A DNA stretch of 64,000 bases from Gammaproteobacteria bacterium (GCA_028821405.1 JAPPGK010000046.1:1-64000); one strand, 5' to 3'. Numbered from the stretch's first letter, positions 43,421 to 57,452 are shown. Notes: generated by a model not told the origin, from the letters alone. Translations and numbers: made by a program.

Positions 43421-43449
43421 GCGGGCCGGGACAAACCCGTTACGGGTCC
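43421..43449. repeat. Degenerate GTAGGGG-family repeat over the stop of the M14 peptidase gene
   Basis: GCGGGCCGGGACAAACCCGT followed by TACGGGTCC. The minus-strand stop codon of the peptidase gene (43440-43442) lies inside it. Confidence 0.5.
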
Positions 43450-44600
43450 AACAGTTCGCGCATCATCGCTTCGGCGAACACGGGGGCCGCCGTTTCGATC
43501 CAGTCGGGATCCGTTTCGTCGCCCGTCTCGTAGGTGATGGACGGAATCCCGTAGCGGTCGAAGAAATAATTCTTGGCGTTGGCGGACTCCGACTTGCTGG
43601 GTCGGTGATCGAACCTGAGGTCCGGGAGGCGCTCGCGTACCCGGTCGAGCCAACCGGCTGCGAAGGCATGCGCGCTCCCGTCCCCATCCTGGGGCCGCTG
43701 GGTGTAGAAAAGGTGGGTCGCCGTTAGCTGCGTGGCATGGAAGTCGAGCATCAGCCGAAGCGCGACACCACGCGCTTCCAGGCCCGCCAGCAGTGTCCGG
43801 ACGGCGCGTGTTTCGGGCTGCGTGAAGGGTCCCCAATCCCGGTTCAGGTCGGTCTTGCCCGCATTGTGCCGCCAGTGGCCCGCCGCCACGCCGTCGGGGT
43901 TGAGCAAGGGCACGGCGATGATTTGAAAAGCCTCGCGAAAACGACTGGCCAGTTCGGAATCGTCGAGCAGGACGGTGACGAACGCCTGCATGGTGAGCGC
44001 GCCGGTCACCTCCGGCGGATGCTGGCGCCCTAGCAGCAGGACCGCCTGCGGCTTGGCGCCGGTCGCGGCGGCGACGATCGGTCGCCCGTGGATGCTGCGA
44101 CCGAGGAGGCGGACGGCGACATCGGGCCGGTCGGCCAGGGTCCGGGAGGCCGCGTCGTAGTACGAGGTGGTCACGATCTGCTGGGACGCGATCAACACGG
44201 GTGCCTCGGTCAGGGCGATCCGCAAGGCCAGGCGCTTGTTGTCCGACGAGACGGCCACCGCCCGGTCCGGCACGCGGTCCCAGGTCACGCCGTCGCGGCT
44301 GACTTTCGGCCAGAAGCGGTCGGCCTCGGCGCCGACGAAACCCAATAGGATGACGGCATCGCCCGGCCGTTTGGGGGTGGCGCGGAACGCGTACCAGGGC
44401 ATGGGCACTTGCACCTTCGAGTCTTCCGGGCGGATGGTGATGACGAAGTTGTCGTCGCGGACGTCGCAGCGGTGGAACGCGCCGGCCTCGAAGTGCGTGT
44501 CGATGAGCGCGATGTCGTTCTCGCAGAAACGCTCGGCGGCCGACGCGACGTTGGCGAGTCCGGCCGCCGCCGATAGCGCGAGCCAGACGCGCCATTGCAT
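43440..44600 (-). CDS. Exported M14-family zinc carboxypeptidase-like protein
   Basis: 386 residues from MQWRVWLALS, which starts a signal peptide ending near AASAAE. An N-terminal beta-rich domain precedes the M14 domain: the zinc pair H-x-x-E in LLGRQHPPEVTG, the substrate arginine in LNRDWGPF, the third zinc ligand in LMLDFHATQ, and the general-base Glu in SITYETGDETDP. It probably trims peptides in the periplasm. It begins 4 nt after the TonB-receptor stop, so the two form an operon suited to peptide uptake. Confidence 0.85.
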   Translation of the reverse strand: MQWRVWLALSAAAGLANVASAAERFCENDIALIDTHFEAGAFHRCDVRDDNFVITIRPEDSKVQVPMPWYAFRATPKRPGDAVILLGFVGAEADRFWPKVSRDGVTWDRVPDRAVAVSSDNKRLALRIALTEAPVLIASQQIVTTSYYDAASRTLADRPDVAVRLLGRSIHGRPIVAAATGAKPQAVLLLGRQHPPEVTGALTMQAFVTVLLDDSELASRFREAFQIIAVPLLNPDGVAAGHWRHNAGKTDLNRDWGPFTQPETRAVRTLLAGLEARGVALRLMLDFHATQLTATHLFYTQRPQDGDGSAHAFAAGWLDRVRERLPDLRFDHRPSKSESANAKNYFFDRYGIPSITYETGDETDPDWIETAAPVFAEAMMRELLDP

Positions 44601-44604
44601 GGGA

Positions 44605-47600
44605 CTACTCGATTTCGGCGCGCAGCTCGAGGTAGTACCGAGCGCCGAGATCCTGGTGCATGTCCGAATAGTAGCCGAAGTACCGGTCGGCAAGCGGTGC
44701 GCGTTCATCGGTAATGTTGAGGCTGCCGAGGCGGATTCGTCCGTTGTAATCGTCCCCGAGGTCGAATCGGTAGGCCACGTAGGCGTTGAAGGTTCGCATG
44801 CTTGGGACCACCCACTCGGTGCCGTCGTCGAGGGTCAGCGACCGCTGCACGAATTCGTCGATGTAGAGCGACGATAGCGACGCACTCCACGCTTTGTAGC
44901 GCCATAGCAGCCGGGTCGACGTCTTCCATTCGGGGTTGCCGTTTTGGCGCACCAGACTCTGTGCACCGGGGGTCTCCGTCGAGGTAAAGCCGGTGATTTC
45001 GTAGTGCGCGGGGATCGTGCCCGCCTCTCGCGCGGCGAGCAGAACGCCCGCGTCACCCCCGGCATCTTGCTGGAACAGGCGCAGGCGGGCCATCTGATGG
45101 CTAAACGAGAACGAACCGATCCGGGTGTCGACATCGTAGTAGATGCCGAAGTCGGTCCCGTGCATGGTCCGCGTGTCGAGGTTGGCGTAGCGGTCGTCCA
45201 CGTAGGCGATGCGACCTGCCGGACATATTCCGGCAGCGCTGAATATCGCGCTCTCGTCGTCGTCCGCTTCACCCCGCACGACCGCGGGATTGCCGGCGAA
45301 ACCGTCACAGTTGCTATTGCCGTTGTTGATGCGCAGCAGCAGGTCGAGCAGGGAGTGGTTCTCTTCCCCGAGCAGGCCGATGGTGTCCGCCTTCTCGTTC
45401 CACCAGGTGTCGACGGTGAACGTCAGGCCTTCGAAGGGGGTGGCCACGGCGCCGAACGAGCGGTTGTCTGAACTCTCGGGGATGAGGTTCTGGCTGCCCT
45501 GCGCGATCCGCTGCGTGGAGTACCGGCAGCTCAGCGTGTCCTGGTCGGGATCGCCGCCGTTGTCCGCCGCGTAGACGCACGCCCAGTCCGTTCGGGTGTT
45601 CTGGCGGGCCACGATCTCCTCGTTGATGGTCACGAGGTTGGGTGCCCGGAAGGCGCCGGACCAGGATCCCCGGAGCAGAAAGACATCATGCGGGCGGAAG
45701 CCGAACGCGATCTTGCCGACCGTGGTGTTGCCGACATCGGAGAAGTCCTCGTAGCGCAATGCCAGTTGCAGGTCGAGGTTTTCGTGAACGGGCACCGCGA
45801 GCTCGCCGAACGCCGAGAACACGTTGTGGTCGCCCTTGCCGTCCGGGGTGGGGCTCGAGTTCACGACATCGGAAACGTAGGGCCAGGTGTCGCCCTGGAA
45901 GTCGGTGAAGACGATGGTGCCGTCAAGCCGGGGGTCGCGATCATCGACGAAGGACTCGCGCCGGAACTCCACGCCGGCCAGCAGCCCCACGGAGCCTGCC
46001 GGCAGGCTGAAGATATCGTTGGTCGACGCCTTGAAGTCGACCAGGAACAGCTCGGTCTCGTTGTCGCGTCGCACATCGACCAGGGCGCGCTCGATGTTGG
46101 TGTTCTCTCGACCCGCGAACGGGTTGTAGGCTGCGGGTGTCGGATCCTCGAGGGCCTCCTGCATGAGGGTGTTGGAGATCCGGTTGTGGGTCACGTCCTG
46201 CTTCTCGGCCCGGGACCACACGACGGCGCTGTCCCAATCCCAGGCGTCCCAGGTGCCCGTGAAACCCTGAAGGAAGCGCCAGGTCGAACCGTCGTTGTCG
46301 ACGATGCGGGGCGCTTCGACCCAGCGTCCGTTGTCGATCCACAGCCTGACGCCCGAACAGGGTACGTCGGGGATGACGTCGTCGGGCAACCGGTTGGGGG
46401 AACCGCAGGGACCGAGGGGGTTGTAGTAGTTCTCGGCGCCGACTTGAAGCTTCACCGTGGAGAACGAGGCAGACGCGTGACGGTTCAGGTTGGACGCCGA
46501 AAGGTAGGCTGCGAGCTCGGTGTAGCTCTCCATCCCGTTGCCGAAATCGTGGTTCAGGAAGGCGAACACGTGGGTGCGCTCGAGTTCGGAGAAGAGATCG
46601 CGGTTCTCGTTCAGGTTGTGCCGATAGGTGCCCTGTCCGTCGATGCCCCCGCAGGTGCCGTAGCCGATCTCGTACTGGCATCGCGGGTCGCCCACCGGAT
46701 AGGTCTCGAACTCGCCGGCGCTGTCCGTCAACTCGCCGCGCAGGCCCCAACGACGGACGCTGCTAACCGAGTCGAACTGGCGGTATTCCGAGTTGGCGCT
46801 GTTGTTGCGGAAATCCGTTTCCGATGCCCAGGGCGAGTCCGGGTCGAGCCGCCAGCGAAAGTCTGAATTCGCCCAGCGCGGGTCGTCCTGGGAGTTCACG
46901 CGGTCGCGCTGGTAGCGTTGCGCGAACACGCTCAGATTGGTCCGACCCTCGTTGAACGAACCACCCCACTCGCCGATGAAGTTGAGGTCCGTGCGCGGAA
47001 TGTTCTCGAAAGCGGAGTACTTGACGCGCACGCGGGCACCCTCGAAGTCGCTGTTCAGTACGTAGTTGACGACCCCGGCGACGGCATCGGCGCCATAGAT
47101 TGCCGAGGCACCGTCGCGCAACACTTCGATGCGCCGGAGGCCCGCTGGCGGCAGTGACTGCGAGTTCGCGGTGTTGACCGGCACGAAGCTGCCTCCCACT
47201 TCCTCGGTCTGGTAGCTCGCGGCGTTGACCACGCGGCGTCCGTTCAAGAGCACCAGGGTGTTGCCGGTACCGAGATTGCGCAGGTTGAAAGCGCCGATGT
47301 CGCCCCGTGCCGCGTTGACGCCGCCGCTGATGTTCTCGGCCTCGTTGAAGAAGTTCGAACCCTGCTCAACGAGCTGCTCGAGAAGGTCGGCGCCGTCGTC
47401 GAACCCCAACGCCTCGATGTCGTCCGCGTCCAACACGGAAACGGCCAGCGCATCGGCGATGCCGGCGCCCTTGATCTGCGTGCCGGTGACGACGACCTCC
47501 TCGATGGCGTCGTCGTCCACGGTGTCGGACTGGGCATGGACCGGGCCCGCAACAACGAGCAGGAGTCCAGTTAGGGCGGCGAATTTCAGGGGGATCGCGA

Positions 47601-47607
47601 ACGACAT
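44605..47607 (-). CDS. TonB-dependent outer-membrane receptor
   Basis: 1000 residues. A signal peptide (MSFAIPLKFAALTGLLLVVA..HAQ) is followed by a TonB-box-like EEVVVTGTQIKG. The plug domain follows, with NLRNLGTGNTLVLLNGRRVV and RIEVLRDGASAIYGADAVAGVVNY, then a long 22-strand-type barrel with aromatic-rich strands. This plug variant is typical of oligopeptide or carbohydrate receptors. The M14 peptidase directly downstream favours peptides. 47608-47835 holds a repeat and no gene. Confidence 0.92.
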   Translation of the reverse strand: MSFAIPLKFAALTGLLLVVAGPVHAQSDTVDDDAIEEVVVTGTQIKGAGIADALAVSVLDADDIEALGFDDGADLLEQLVEQGSNFFNEAENISGGVNAARGDIGAFNLRNLGTGNTLVLLNGRRVVNAASYQTEEVGGSFVPVNTANSQSLPPAGLRRIEVLRDGASAIYGADAVAGVVNYVLNSDFEGARVRVKYSAFENIPRTDLNFIGEWGGSFNEGRTNLSVFAQRYQRDRVNSQDDPRWANSDFRWRLDPDSPWASETDFRNNSANSEYRQFDSVSSVRRWGLRGELTDSAGEFETYPVGDPRCQYEIGYGTCGGIDGQGTYRHNLNENRDLFSELERTHVFAFLNHDFGNGMESYTELAAYLSASNLNRHASASFSTVKLQVGAENYYNPLGPCGSPNRLPDDVIPDVPCSGVRLWIDNGRWVEAPRIVDNDGSTWRFLQGFTGTWDAWDWDSAVVWSRAEKQDVTHNRISNTLMQEALEDPTPAAYNPFAGRENTNIERALVDVRRDNETELFLVDFKASTNDIFSLPAGSVGLLAGVEFRRESFVDDRDPRLDGTIVFTDFQGDTWPYVSDVVNSSPTPDGKGDHNVFSAFGELAVPVHENLDLQLALRYEDFSDVGNTTVGKIAFGFRPHDVFLLRGSWSGAFRAPNLVTINEEIVARQNTRTDWACVYAADNGGDPDQDTLSCRYSTQRIAQGSQNLIPESSDNRSFGAVATPFEGLTFTVDTWWNEKADTIGLLGEENHSLLDLLLRINNGNSNCDGFAGNPAVVRGEADDDESAIFSAAGICPAGRIAYVDDRYANLDTRTMHGTDFGIYYDVDTRIGSFSFSHQMARLRLFQQDAGGDAGVLLAAREAGTIPAHYEITGFTSTETPGAQSLVRQNGNPEWKTSTRLLWRYKAWSASLSSLYIDEFVQRSLTLDDGTEWVVPSMRTFNAYVAYRFDLGDDYNGRIRLGSLNITDERAPLADRYFGYYSDMHQDLGARYYLELRAEIE

Positions 47608-47753
47608 GGCGGGTCTCCGTGGACCGTGGGATTCCCGTGCCGGGTGTGCGCGGGATAGCGAAGTTTGTCCGATGCCTGCGGCACCTTCAATACGCAATGC
47701 GACGCTTTCGTGACGTTAACGACGGTCGATACTGCGGCATCGGGAAGAAACGC

Positions 47754-47842
47754 CGTAGGGGACGAGCTTGTCCCGTTCCTCGTGTCGCATCCAACATCGT
47801 TGCGTCGCGAATGCCTACCGACCGCAAGGGTCGCCCTACGCG
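47754..47842. repeat. Two GTAGGGG-family repeats, one of each subtype
   Basis: CGTAGGGGACGAGCTTGTCC then CGTTCC at 47754-47779, and GACCGCAAGGGTCGCCCTAC at 47820-47839 in the opposite orientation. The second overlaps the 3' end of the alpha/beta hydrolase gene. Confidence 0.65.
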
Positions 47843-48633
47843 TCGGTCACGATTGGGATGAGGGCGTCCAGCACCTCGTTGGGTCGTTCGTTGAGCATGG
47901 CGTGGCCGCAACCCGGCAACCGGACGATGGTCGCATCGGCGAGCGTGGACGCCACGTCGAGTCCGGCACGTGCGGGCGTCATCAGGTCATCGTCGCCGAC
48001 GATCACGAGGCACGGGCTGCCGATCCTTCCGCCGCCACCCGCATCGAATCCGTTGCATGCCGTCAGATCGGCATGGAACACACCGGGACGGGAACGCTCG
48101 AGCAGCCGTTCTCCCGCACCGAGCATCCAGATGCCCGGGTTGGCATTGGCGCCCAGGGTTCCCGTGGAGTGGCTCCAGGTGTTCGCCATGTCGAAAGCGG
48201 CGTGGTGGTTGTCCCGGGCGGCGTTCATGAGCGGGCCGGTGACCGGCATCGGCGCGGACGTACCGAGCAGGGCCAGGGCGCGGCACCGGTCCGGTTGGGA
48301 CATCGCGAAGCGGTAGGCCACCAGGGATCCCATGCTGTGGCCGACGATCGCGGCGCGATCGATGTCCAAGGCGGCGAGAACGGCAGCGAGCCAATCGCTC
48401 ATGGCGTTGATGCTGTCGAAGGCGGGCCCTTCCGAACGACCGTGTCCCGGCAGGTCCACGGCCGCTACGCGCAGGCCGCGGCGCGCGAAGTGGCGTGCCG
48501 GCAGTGCCCAGACCGTGTGGTCCATTCCGGCGCCATGCACGAAGACGACGCTCGCCGCGCCGGCGTCGGGATGCCCCGAGCCGTTGCCCACATAGACCGT
48601 TTTGCCCTCGAGGCGCAGCCGCGACCCGCTCAT
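47836..48633 (-). CDS. Alpha/beta-hydrolase
   Basis: 265 residues. It shows VVFVHGAGMDHTVW (oxyanion loop), VDLPGHGRSEG, the nucleophile elbow IVGHSMGSLVAYR, the acid in IVGDDDLMTP, and the histidine in LPGCGHAML. Overlap with the metY stop/start (48630-48633) suggests coupled translation. It is too short and lacks the motifs of a MetX homoserine acetyltransferase, so a general esterase/lipase is the safest call. Confidence 0.85.
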   Translation of the reverse strand: MSGSRLRLEGKTVYVGNGSGHPDAGAASVVFVHGAGMDHTVWALPARHFARRGLRVAAVDLPGHGRSEGPAFDSINAMSDWLAAVLAALDIDRAAIVGHSMGSLVAYRFAMSQPDRCRALALLGTSAPMPVTGPLMNAARDNHHAAFDMANTWSHSTGTLGANANPGIWMLGAGERLLERSRPGVFHADLTACNGFDAGGGGRIGSPCLVIVGDDDLMTPARAGLDVASTLADATIVRLPGCGHAMLNERPNEVLDALIPIVTDA

Positions 48634-49946
48634 CGGGCCACCCGAGAGGCGCGTCGCAACGCCCGGCCGAGATCGTCGATCAGGTCACGGGGATCCTCGA
48701 GACCGATGGACAGCCGAACGAGCCCCTCGCCGATCCCCGCCGATGCCAGCGCGTCGGCGTCCATCCGGTGGTGGGTCGTGCTTGCCGGGTGGATCACCAG
48801 CGACTTGGCATCGCCGACGTTGGCGAGATGGGAGAACGTCGACAGGTTCTCGATGAACGTACGGCCCGCTTCGCGGCCGCCCCTGATGTCAAAACTGAAC
48901 ACGGCGCCGGCGCCGTTGGGCAGGAGCCGCGCCGCGAGATCGTGGTCGGGATGGGAAGGCAATTCCGGATAGCTCACGGAATCCACCGCCTCGTGGTTGC
49001 CTAGGAAGGCGACCACCTCCCGGGTGTTGGCGACGTGCTTCTGCATCCTGAGCGGCAGGGTCTCCAATCCCTGCAGGACGTGGAACGCGGTCGTGGGCGC
49101 CATGCACGCGCCGAAGTCCCGCAAGCCCTCGCGGCGGGCTCGGGTCACGAACGCCTGGGTTCCGAACTCCTCCGCGAACACCAGGTCGTGGAAGCCGTCG
49201 TAGGGCGCGGTCAGGGTCGGGAATTTGCCGGACGCCTCCCAGTCGAAAGTGCCGCCATCCACCATGAGACCGCCGATCACGATGCCGTGGCCGCTTAGGA
49301 ACTTCGTCGCGGAGTGGATGACGAGGTCGGCGCCGAGGTCGATCGGCCGGCAGAGGTAGGGCGTCGCGAACGTGGAGTCCACGAGGAGCGGCAGCTTGGC
49401 GGCGTGCGCCACGTCGGCAACCGCGGGTACATCCAGCACCTCCAGTCCCGGGTTGCCGAGGATCTCGCCGAACACCAAACGGGTGTTGTCGCGGATCGCA
49501 GCCGCGAAGGCGCCCGGCGATCGCGGGTCGACGAACGTGGTCTCGATGCCGAAACGGGGGAGGGTGTATTGCAGCAGGTTGTGGGTGCCGCCGTAGAGCG
49601 ACCGCGATGCCACGATGTGGTCGCCGGCGGAGCAGATCGTGGCCACGGCCAGATGCATGGCCGCCTGCCCGCTGGCGACGGCGATCGCGCCGACGCCGTG
49701 CTCCAAGGCACTGATGCGTTCTTCGAGGACGGCGTTGGTGGGGTTCGACAGCCGCGAATAGACATGTCCGGCACGCTCGATGTTAAACAGTCCCACCGCG
49801 AAGTCGGAATCCGGGAACACGAACGCCGCCGACTGGTAGATGGGCGTTGCCCGTGCCCCGGTTGCAGGGTCCGGTCGCTGTCCCGCGTGCAGGGCCAGGG
49901 TGTCGAATCCCGTCGGGCGGGGTGCGCGGTGTTCGTCGTCGGCCAT
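48630..49946 (-). CDS. O-acetylhomoserine sulfhydrylase (MetY-type Cys/Met PLP enzyme)
   Basis: 438 residues. TLALHAGQRPDPATGARATPIYQSAAFVF and YSRLSNPTNAVLEERI open the family fold. SGQAAMHLA and YGGTHNLLQYTLPRFGI surround the cofactor, and the PLP lysine is in VIHSATKFLSGHG. The C-terminal SLGDVKS-like NVGDAKSLVIHPASTTH distinguishes it as MetY/MetZ type. It makes homocysteine from O-acetyl- or O-succinylhomoserine and sulfide. 49947-50220 contains only a repeat. Confidence 0.9.
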   Translation of the reverse strand: MADDEHRAPRPTGFDTLALHAGQRPDPATGARATPIYQSAAFVFPDSDFAVGLFNIERAGHVYSRLSNPTNAVLEERISALEHGVGAIAVASGQAAMHLAVATICSAGDHIVASRSLYGGTHNLLQYTLPRFGIETTFVDPRSPGAFAAAIRDNTRLVFGEILGNPGLEVLDVPAVADVAHAAKLPLLVDSTFATPYLCRPIDLGADLVIHSATKFLSGHGIVIGGLMVDGGTFDWEASGKFPTLTAPYDGFHDLVFAEEFGTQAFVTRARREGLRDFGACMAPTTAFHVLQGLETLPLRMQKHVANTREVVAFLGNHEAVDSVSYPELPSHPDHDLAARLLPNGAGAVFSFDIRGGREAGRTFIENLSTFSHLANVGDAKSLVIHPASTTHHRMDADALASAGIGEGLVRLSIGLEDPRDLIDDLGRALRRASRVAR

Positions 49947-49959
49947 ACGGGGATGCTAG

Positions 49960-51885
<1,926 letters not shown>

Positions 51886-51960
51886 ACGGCAAACCGCAAC
51901 CAGGCCGGCGGGCAGCGGTCGAAGTCGAAAGGCATCGGGCAAGGGAACGAGGATTCCGCA

Positions 51961-54429
<2,469 letters not shown>

Positions 54430-54433
<4 letters not shown>

Positions 54434-55101
54434 AACACTTCAACCTGGAGGGCATCGGGATGACCTCCCGCCGTACGCGGGACCGGCTGGTTCAGCGGCT
54501 GCGGTCCAACGGCATCGTCGACGAGCGGGTCCTCGACACGATCGCCGCGGTACCGCGCCACATCTTCGTGGACGAAGCGCTCGCGCATCGTGCCTACGAG
54601 GACTCGGCGCTGCCCATCGGCCACGGCCAGACCATCTCCCAGCCGTACCTGGTGGCGGCCATGACCGCCGCGCTCCTCGCCGGTGGCGACGGCCCGCCGG
54701 GCCGGGTGCTCGAGATCGGCACGGGTTCGGGATATCAGACGGCGATACTCGCGAGCCTCGTGGCGGAGGTCTACTCCATCGAACGCATCGCGGGCTTGCT
54801 GGAGCGGGCCCGGGACCGGCTGCGCGCACTCGGCGTCCGCAACGTCCAACTCAAGCACGGCGACGGCAATAGCGGTTGGCCGGCGAAAGCGCCGTTCGAC
54901 GCCGTGATGGTGACCGCGGGCGCTTCGCATATCCCGGACGCGGTGATGGATCAGATGGCCGATGGCGCACACCTGGTGATACCCGTGGGCAAGGGCGACG
55001 TGAAGGATCTCAAGCGCCTGCGGAAGTCGGGCGATGCGTGGCGCCAGGAAACGCTCGACCAGGTCCGCTTCGTGCCGCTGGTCCGGGGCATTGCGCGTTG
55101 A
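54430..55101 (+). CDS. pcm: Protein-L-isoaspartate O-methyltransferase
   Basis: 223 residues from GTG 54430. It repairs isoaspartyl residues using S-adenosylmethionine. PRHIFVDEALAHRAYEDSALPIGHGQTISQPYLVA and the SAM motif VLEIGTGSGYQTAIL are diagnostic. In relatives, ispD, ispF, truD and surE lie between ftsB and pcm; here they are missing and ftsB overlaps pcm directly. Confidence 0.96.
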
Positions 55102-55973
55102 ACGACGCCACGGGACCGGTAGCGTCGCCGGCTGGACACTCGCATCCCGGGGTATTCGCCCGCGGGCTGGCAATGGGGATGGCCGAGGCGGTGCCGGGGG
55201 TATCCGGCGGCACCATCGCGTTCATCAGCGGAATCTACGACGAGTTGGTCACGTCGATTGCCTCGTTCTCGCATACCTCGGCCTCAACCCTGCTCCGCGA
55301 TGGCTGGCGGGCGTTCGCGCGTCGGCACCACCTCGGTTTCCTGGGCGTTCTCGGCGGCGGGATGGCCGTCGGCCTGCCGCTTACCCTGATGCTGGTCGTG
55401 GGGCTTTTGGAGTCCCACGGCACCTATGTCATGGGATTCTTCTTCGGGTTGATCGCCGCCTCGGTATTCCACGTGGGCCTTCAGTCGAGTTGGCGTTGGC
55501 TGCTGTCACTGGGACTTCTCGGCACCCTGGGCGGCATGCTGCTGGGGACCCTGGACAACGCGTCGGTCGGCCAGCAGACGTCGATGATCTTCGTGGCCGG
55601 GGCGCTGGCAGCCACCGCGTGGATTCTACCGGGGGTGTCGGGCGCCTTCGTGTTGCTGCTCCTTGGACTCTACCAGCCGATGGCGAAGGCATTGCTCGGT
55701 GCGGACTTCCCGGTGCTCGCCACCTTCGCCGCCGGTTTGGCGATCGGCGTCGTCTGCTTTTCCAAGCTCCTCGCCTGGCTGCTCGACAGAGTGCGGCATG
55801 CGGTACTTGCCGTGCTCACCGGCCTCATGGCCGGCTCGCTGGCCCAGTTGTGGCCGTGGCGCGAGACTGGCTTCGCCGACACATGGGTGCCGGGCGTCGC
55901 GGGTGCCATGGCCGTTGGTGCGCTTCTGGTTGCCGTTTTGGGCTTCGTGTCGGCACGGCGCGAGGACGGCTGA
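55098..55973 (+). CDS. DUF368-family membrane protein (PopT-type)
   Basis: 291 residues from TTG 55098, overlapping the pcm stop (TTGA). Multiple hydrophobic helices surround duplicated motifs GMAEAVPGVSGGTIAFISGIYDEL near the N-terminus and WILPGVSGAFVLLLLGLYQPM in the second half, the DUF368 hallmark. Members have been proposed to move undecaprenyl phosphate back across the membrane. Insertion between pcm and nlpD is unusual for the cluster. Confidence 0.85.
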   Translation: MNDATGPVASPAGHSHPGVFARGLAMGMAEAVPGVSGGTIAFISGIYDELVTSIASFSHTSASTLLRDGWRAFARRHHLGFLGVLGGGMAVGLPLTLMLVVGLLESHGTYVMGFFFGLIAASVFHVGLQSSWRWLLSLGLLGTLGGMLLGTLDNASVGQQTSMIFVAGALAATAWILPGVSGAFVLLLLGLYQPMAKALLGADFPVLATFAAGLAIGVVCFSKLLAWLLDRVRHAVLAVLTGLMAGSLAQLWPWRETGFADTWVPGVAGAMAVGALLVAVLGFVSARREDG

Positions 55974-55980
55974 CGTGACG

Positions 55981-56991
55981 ATGGGCGCAACCCCGGCGGC
56001 TCGCCTCGCCTTGTGCTGTGCGGTGATGCCGGTTCTGTTGGCGGCTTGCCTAGCCCACCCGCCGGCACCGGTATCCGAACGGTCGCTGGTCGTCGGACCG
56101 ACCCCCGCCGTCTACACGGTCAACAAGTACGACACCCTCTATTCGGTGGCATGGCGCTACGAACTCGACGTCGATCGGTTGGCCGAACGCAATGGCATCG
56201 AGCCGCCCTACCTCATTCGGCGGGGACAACGCATCCTGCTCAAGGGTACGACGCCGCCGGACCCCTCGGACGTCCCGCCGAGTGCGCCCGTTCCGGGCAA
56301 GCCGGCGCCGGCACAACCTGGCGTGGAGTCCGGAAAGCCGATAGGCGATACCAAGTCCCCGCCCGCCAAGCCGACAGCCGTGCCAGCTGCAAAGCCCCTC
56401 GGCGAACGACCGGTCGTGGTCACCTCAACCCCAAAGCCGCCACAGTCGGCTACGCCAGCGCCGAATGCGGCCCCCGTCAAGTCACCGCAGACCGCGACGC
56501 CCGTCAAGCCACCGCCAACTGCGACGCCCGTCAAACCCCCGCCGGCCGCAACGCCCGAAAGACCGCCGCAGGCCGCAGCGCCCGCCAAGCCCGCGTCGCC
56601 GACACCCCGCCCGCCGACCTCGGGATCCGGCGGGTGGGGACCTCCCGTCGACGCGAAACCCTCGCGCGGGTTCGGCGGCGGTTCGAAGGGCTATGACTAC
56701 GCGCTGCCGAACGGAACCCTGATCCGGTCGGCGTCCCCGGGAACAGTGGTCTACGCGGGACCGGCGGGGCCTCGGATCGGCCCGTTTCGCCACCTTGTGA
56801 TCGTGGAACCGAGACAGGGCATAATGGTCGCCTATGGCGTCAACCTGCAGCCGAGCGTGAAGCTCGGTGACAACGTTCGCCTCGGCGACATGATCGCGCG
56901 AGCCGGTCCGGGCAGGTCCGGCGGCCAGTTCCATTTCCAGGTTCGGGAACGCGGCACGCCGGTCGACCCCGCCAAGTTCATTCGCGGATAG
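55981..56991 (+). CDS. nlpD: NlpD-type lipoprotein with LysM and degenerate M23 domains
   Basis: 336 residues. Lipobox LLAAC near residue 20 marks a lipoprotein. LysM lies at ~48-90 (VNKYDTLYSVAWRYELDVDRLAERN). A Pro/Lys/Ala linker with ATPVKPPP-type repeats spans ~90-215. The C-terminal M23 fold (GYDYALPNGTLIRSASPGTVVYAG to GGQFHFQVRERGTPVDP) lacks the full zinc set, as in NlpD, which activates amidase AmiC. Position after pcm agrees. rpoS, its usual neighbour, does not follow. Confidence 0.88.
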   Translation: MGATPAARLALCCAVMPVLLAACLAHPPAPVSERSLVVGPTPAVYTVNKYDTLYSVAWRYELDVDRLAERNGIEPPYLIRRGQRILLKGTTPPDPSDVPPSAPVPGKPAPAQPGVESGKPIGDTKSPPAKPTAVPAAKPLGERPVVVTSTPKPPQSATPAPNAAPVKSPQTATPVKPPPTATPVKPPPAATPERPPQAAAPAKPASPTPRPPTSGSGGWGPPVDAKPSRGFGGGSKGYDYALPNGTLIRSASPGTVVYAGPAGPRIGPFRHLVIVEPRQGIMVAYGVNLQPSVKLGDNVRLGDMIARAGPGRSGGQFHFQVRERGTPVDPAKFIRG

Positions 56992-57001
56992 CGCCGCGGC
57001 A

Positions 57002-57043
57002 CCGCCATTTGCCCGATCACCAATCCGCCTTGGGCAATGGCGG
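57002..57043. terminator. Hairpin after nlpD
   Basis: CCGCCATTTGCCC (57002-57014) pairs with GGGCAATGGCGG (57032-57043) with one bulged T and a 17-nt loop. No T tract follows. It is a candidate terminator or processed 3' end. Confidence 0.45.
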
Positions 57044-57055
57044 GGTGGCATTCGC

Positions 57056-57083
57056 TTGAGAACCGAACCGGCGCGAGTAGAAT
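57056..57083 (+). promoter_or_regulatory. Sigma-70-like promoter of fdxA
   Basis: TTGAGA (57056-57061), 16-bp spacer, TAGAAT (57078-57083), about 29 bp before the fdxA ATG. Confidence 0.55.
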
Positions 57084-57111
57084 ACCGCCTCCTCTGTTCG
57101 GGAGTGCCTCG

Positions 57112-57435
57112 ATGACGTTTCTAGTCGGCGAGAACTGCATCAAGTGCAAGTTGACCGACTGCGTGGAAGTCTGCCCGGTGGACTGCTTCTACGAAGGCCC
57201 CAACATGCTCGTCATCCACCCGGACGAGTGCATCGATTGCGCGCTGTGCGAGCCTGAGTGTCCCGTGGACGCGATCTTCAGCGAGGACGAGATTCCGGAG
57301 GGCCAGGAAGAGTTTATGGATCTCAACGCCGAACTCGCCGAGATCTGGCCGAACATCAACGAGAAGAAAGACGCGCCCGAAGACGAAGCCGAATGGCGCG
57401 AGGTGACGGGCAAGCGCAAGTACCTCGAGAGGTAG
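57112..57435 (+). CDS. fdxA: 7Fe ferredoxin FdxA
   Basis: 107 residues. Cysteine patterns [21 protein letters not shown] and [17 protein letters not shown] bind a [3Fe-4S] and a [4Fe-4S] cluster, as in Azotobacter-type FdI. The C-terminal extension ends [13 protein letters not shown]. Convergent with mutS, the same pairing as in Pseudomonas. Confidence 0.96.
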   Translation: MTFLVGENCIKCKLTDCVEVCPVDCFYEGPNMLVIHPDECIDCALCEPECPVDAIFSEDEIPEGQEEFMDLNAELAEIWPNINEKKDAPEDEAEWREVTGKRKYLER

Positions 57436-57452
57436 CGCCTCGGACGTTCGCC

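Noticed and set aside
47836..48633. MetX homoserine O-acetyltransferase paired with MetY
   Set aside because: The protein is about 100 residues too short and has a generic GHSMG elbow instead of MetX features.
56992..57111. A small regulatory RNA such as rsmZ between nlpD and fdxA
   Set aside because: The gap is only 120 bp, has one hairpin and the fdxA promoter, and lacks repeated GGA-containing loops.
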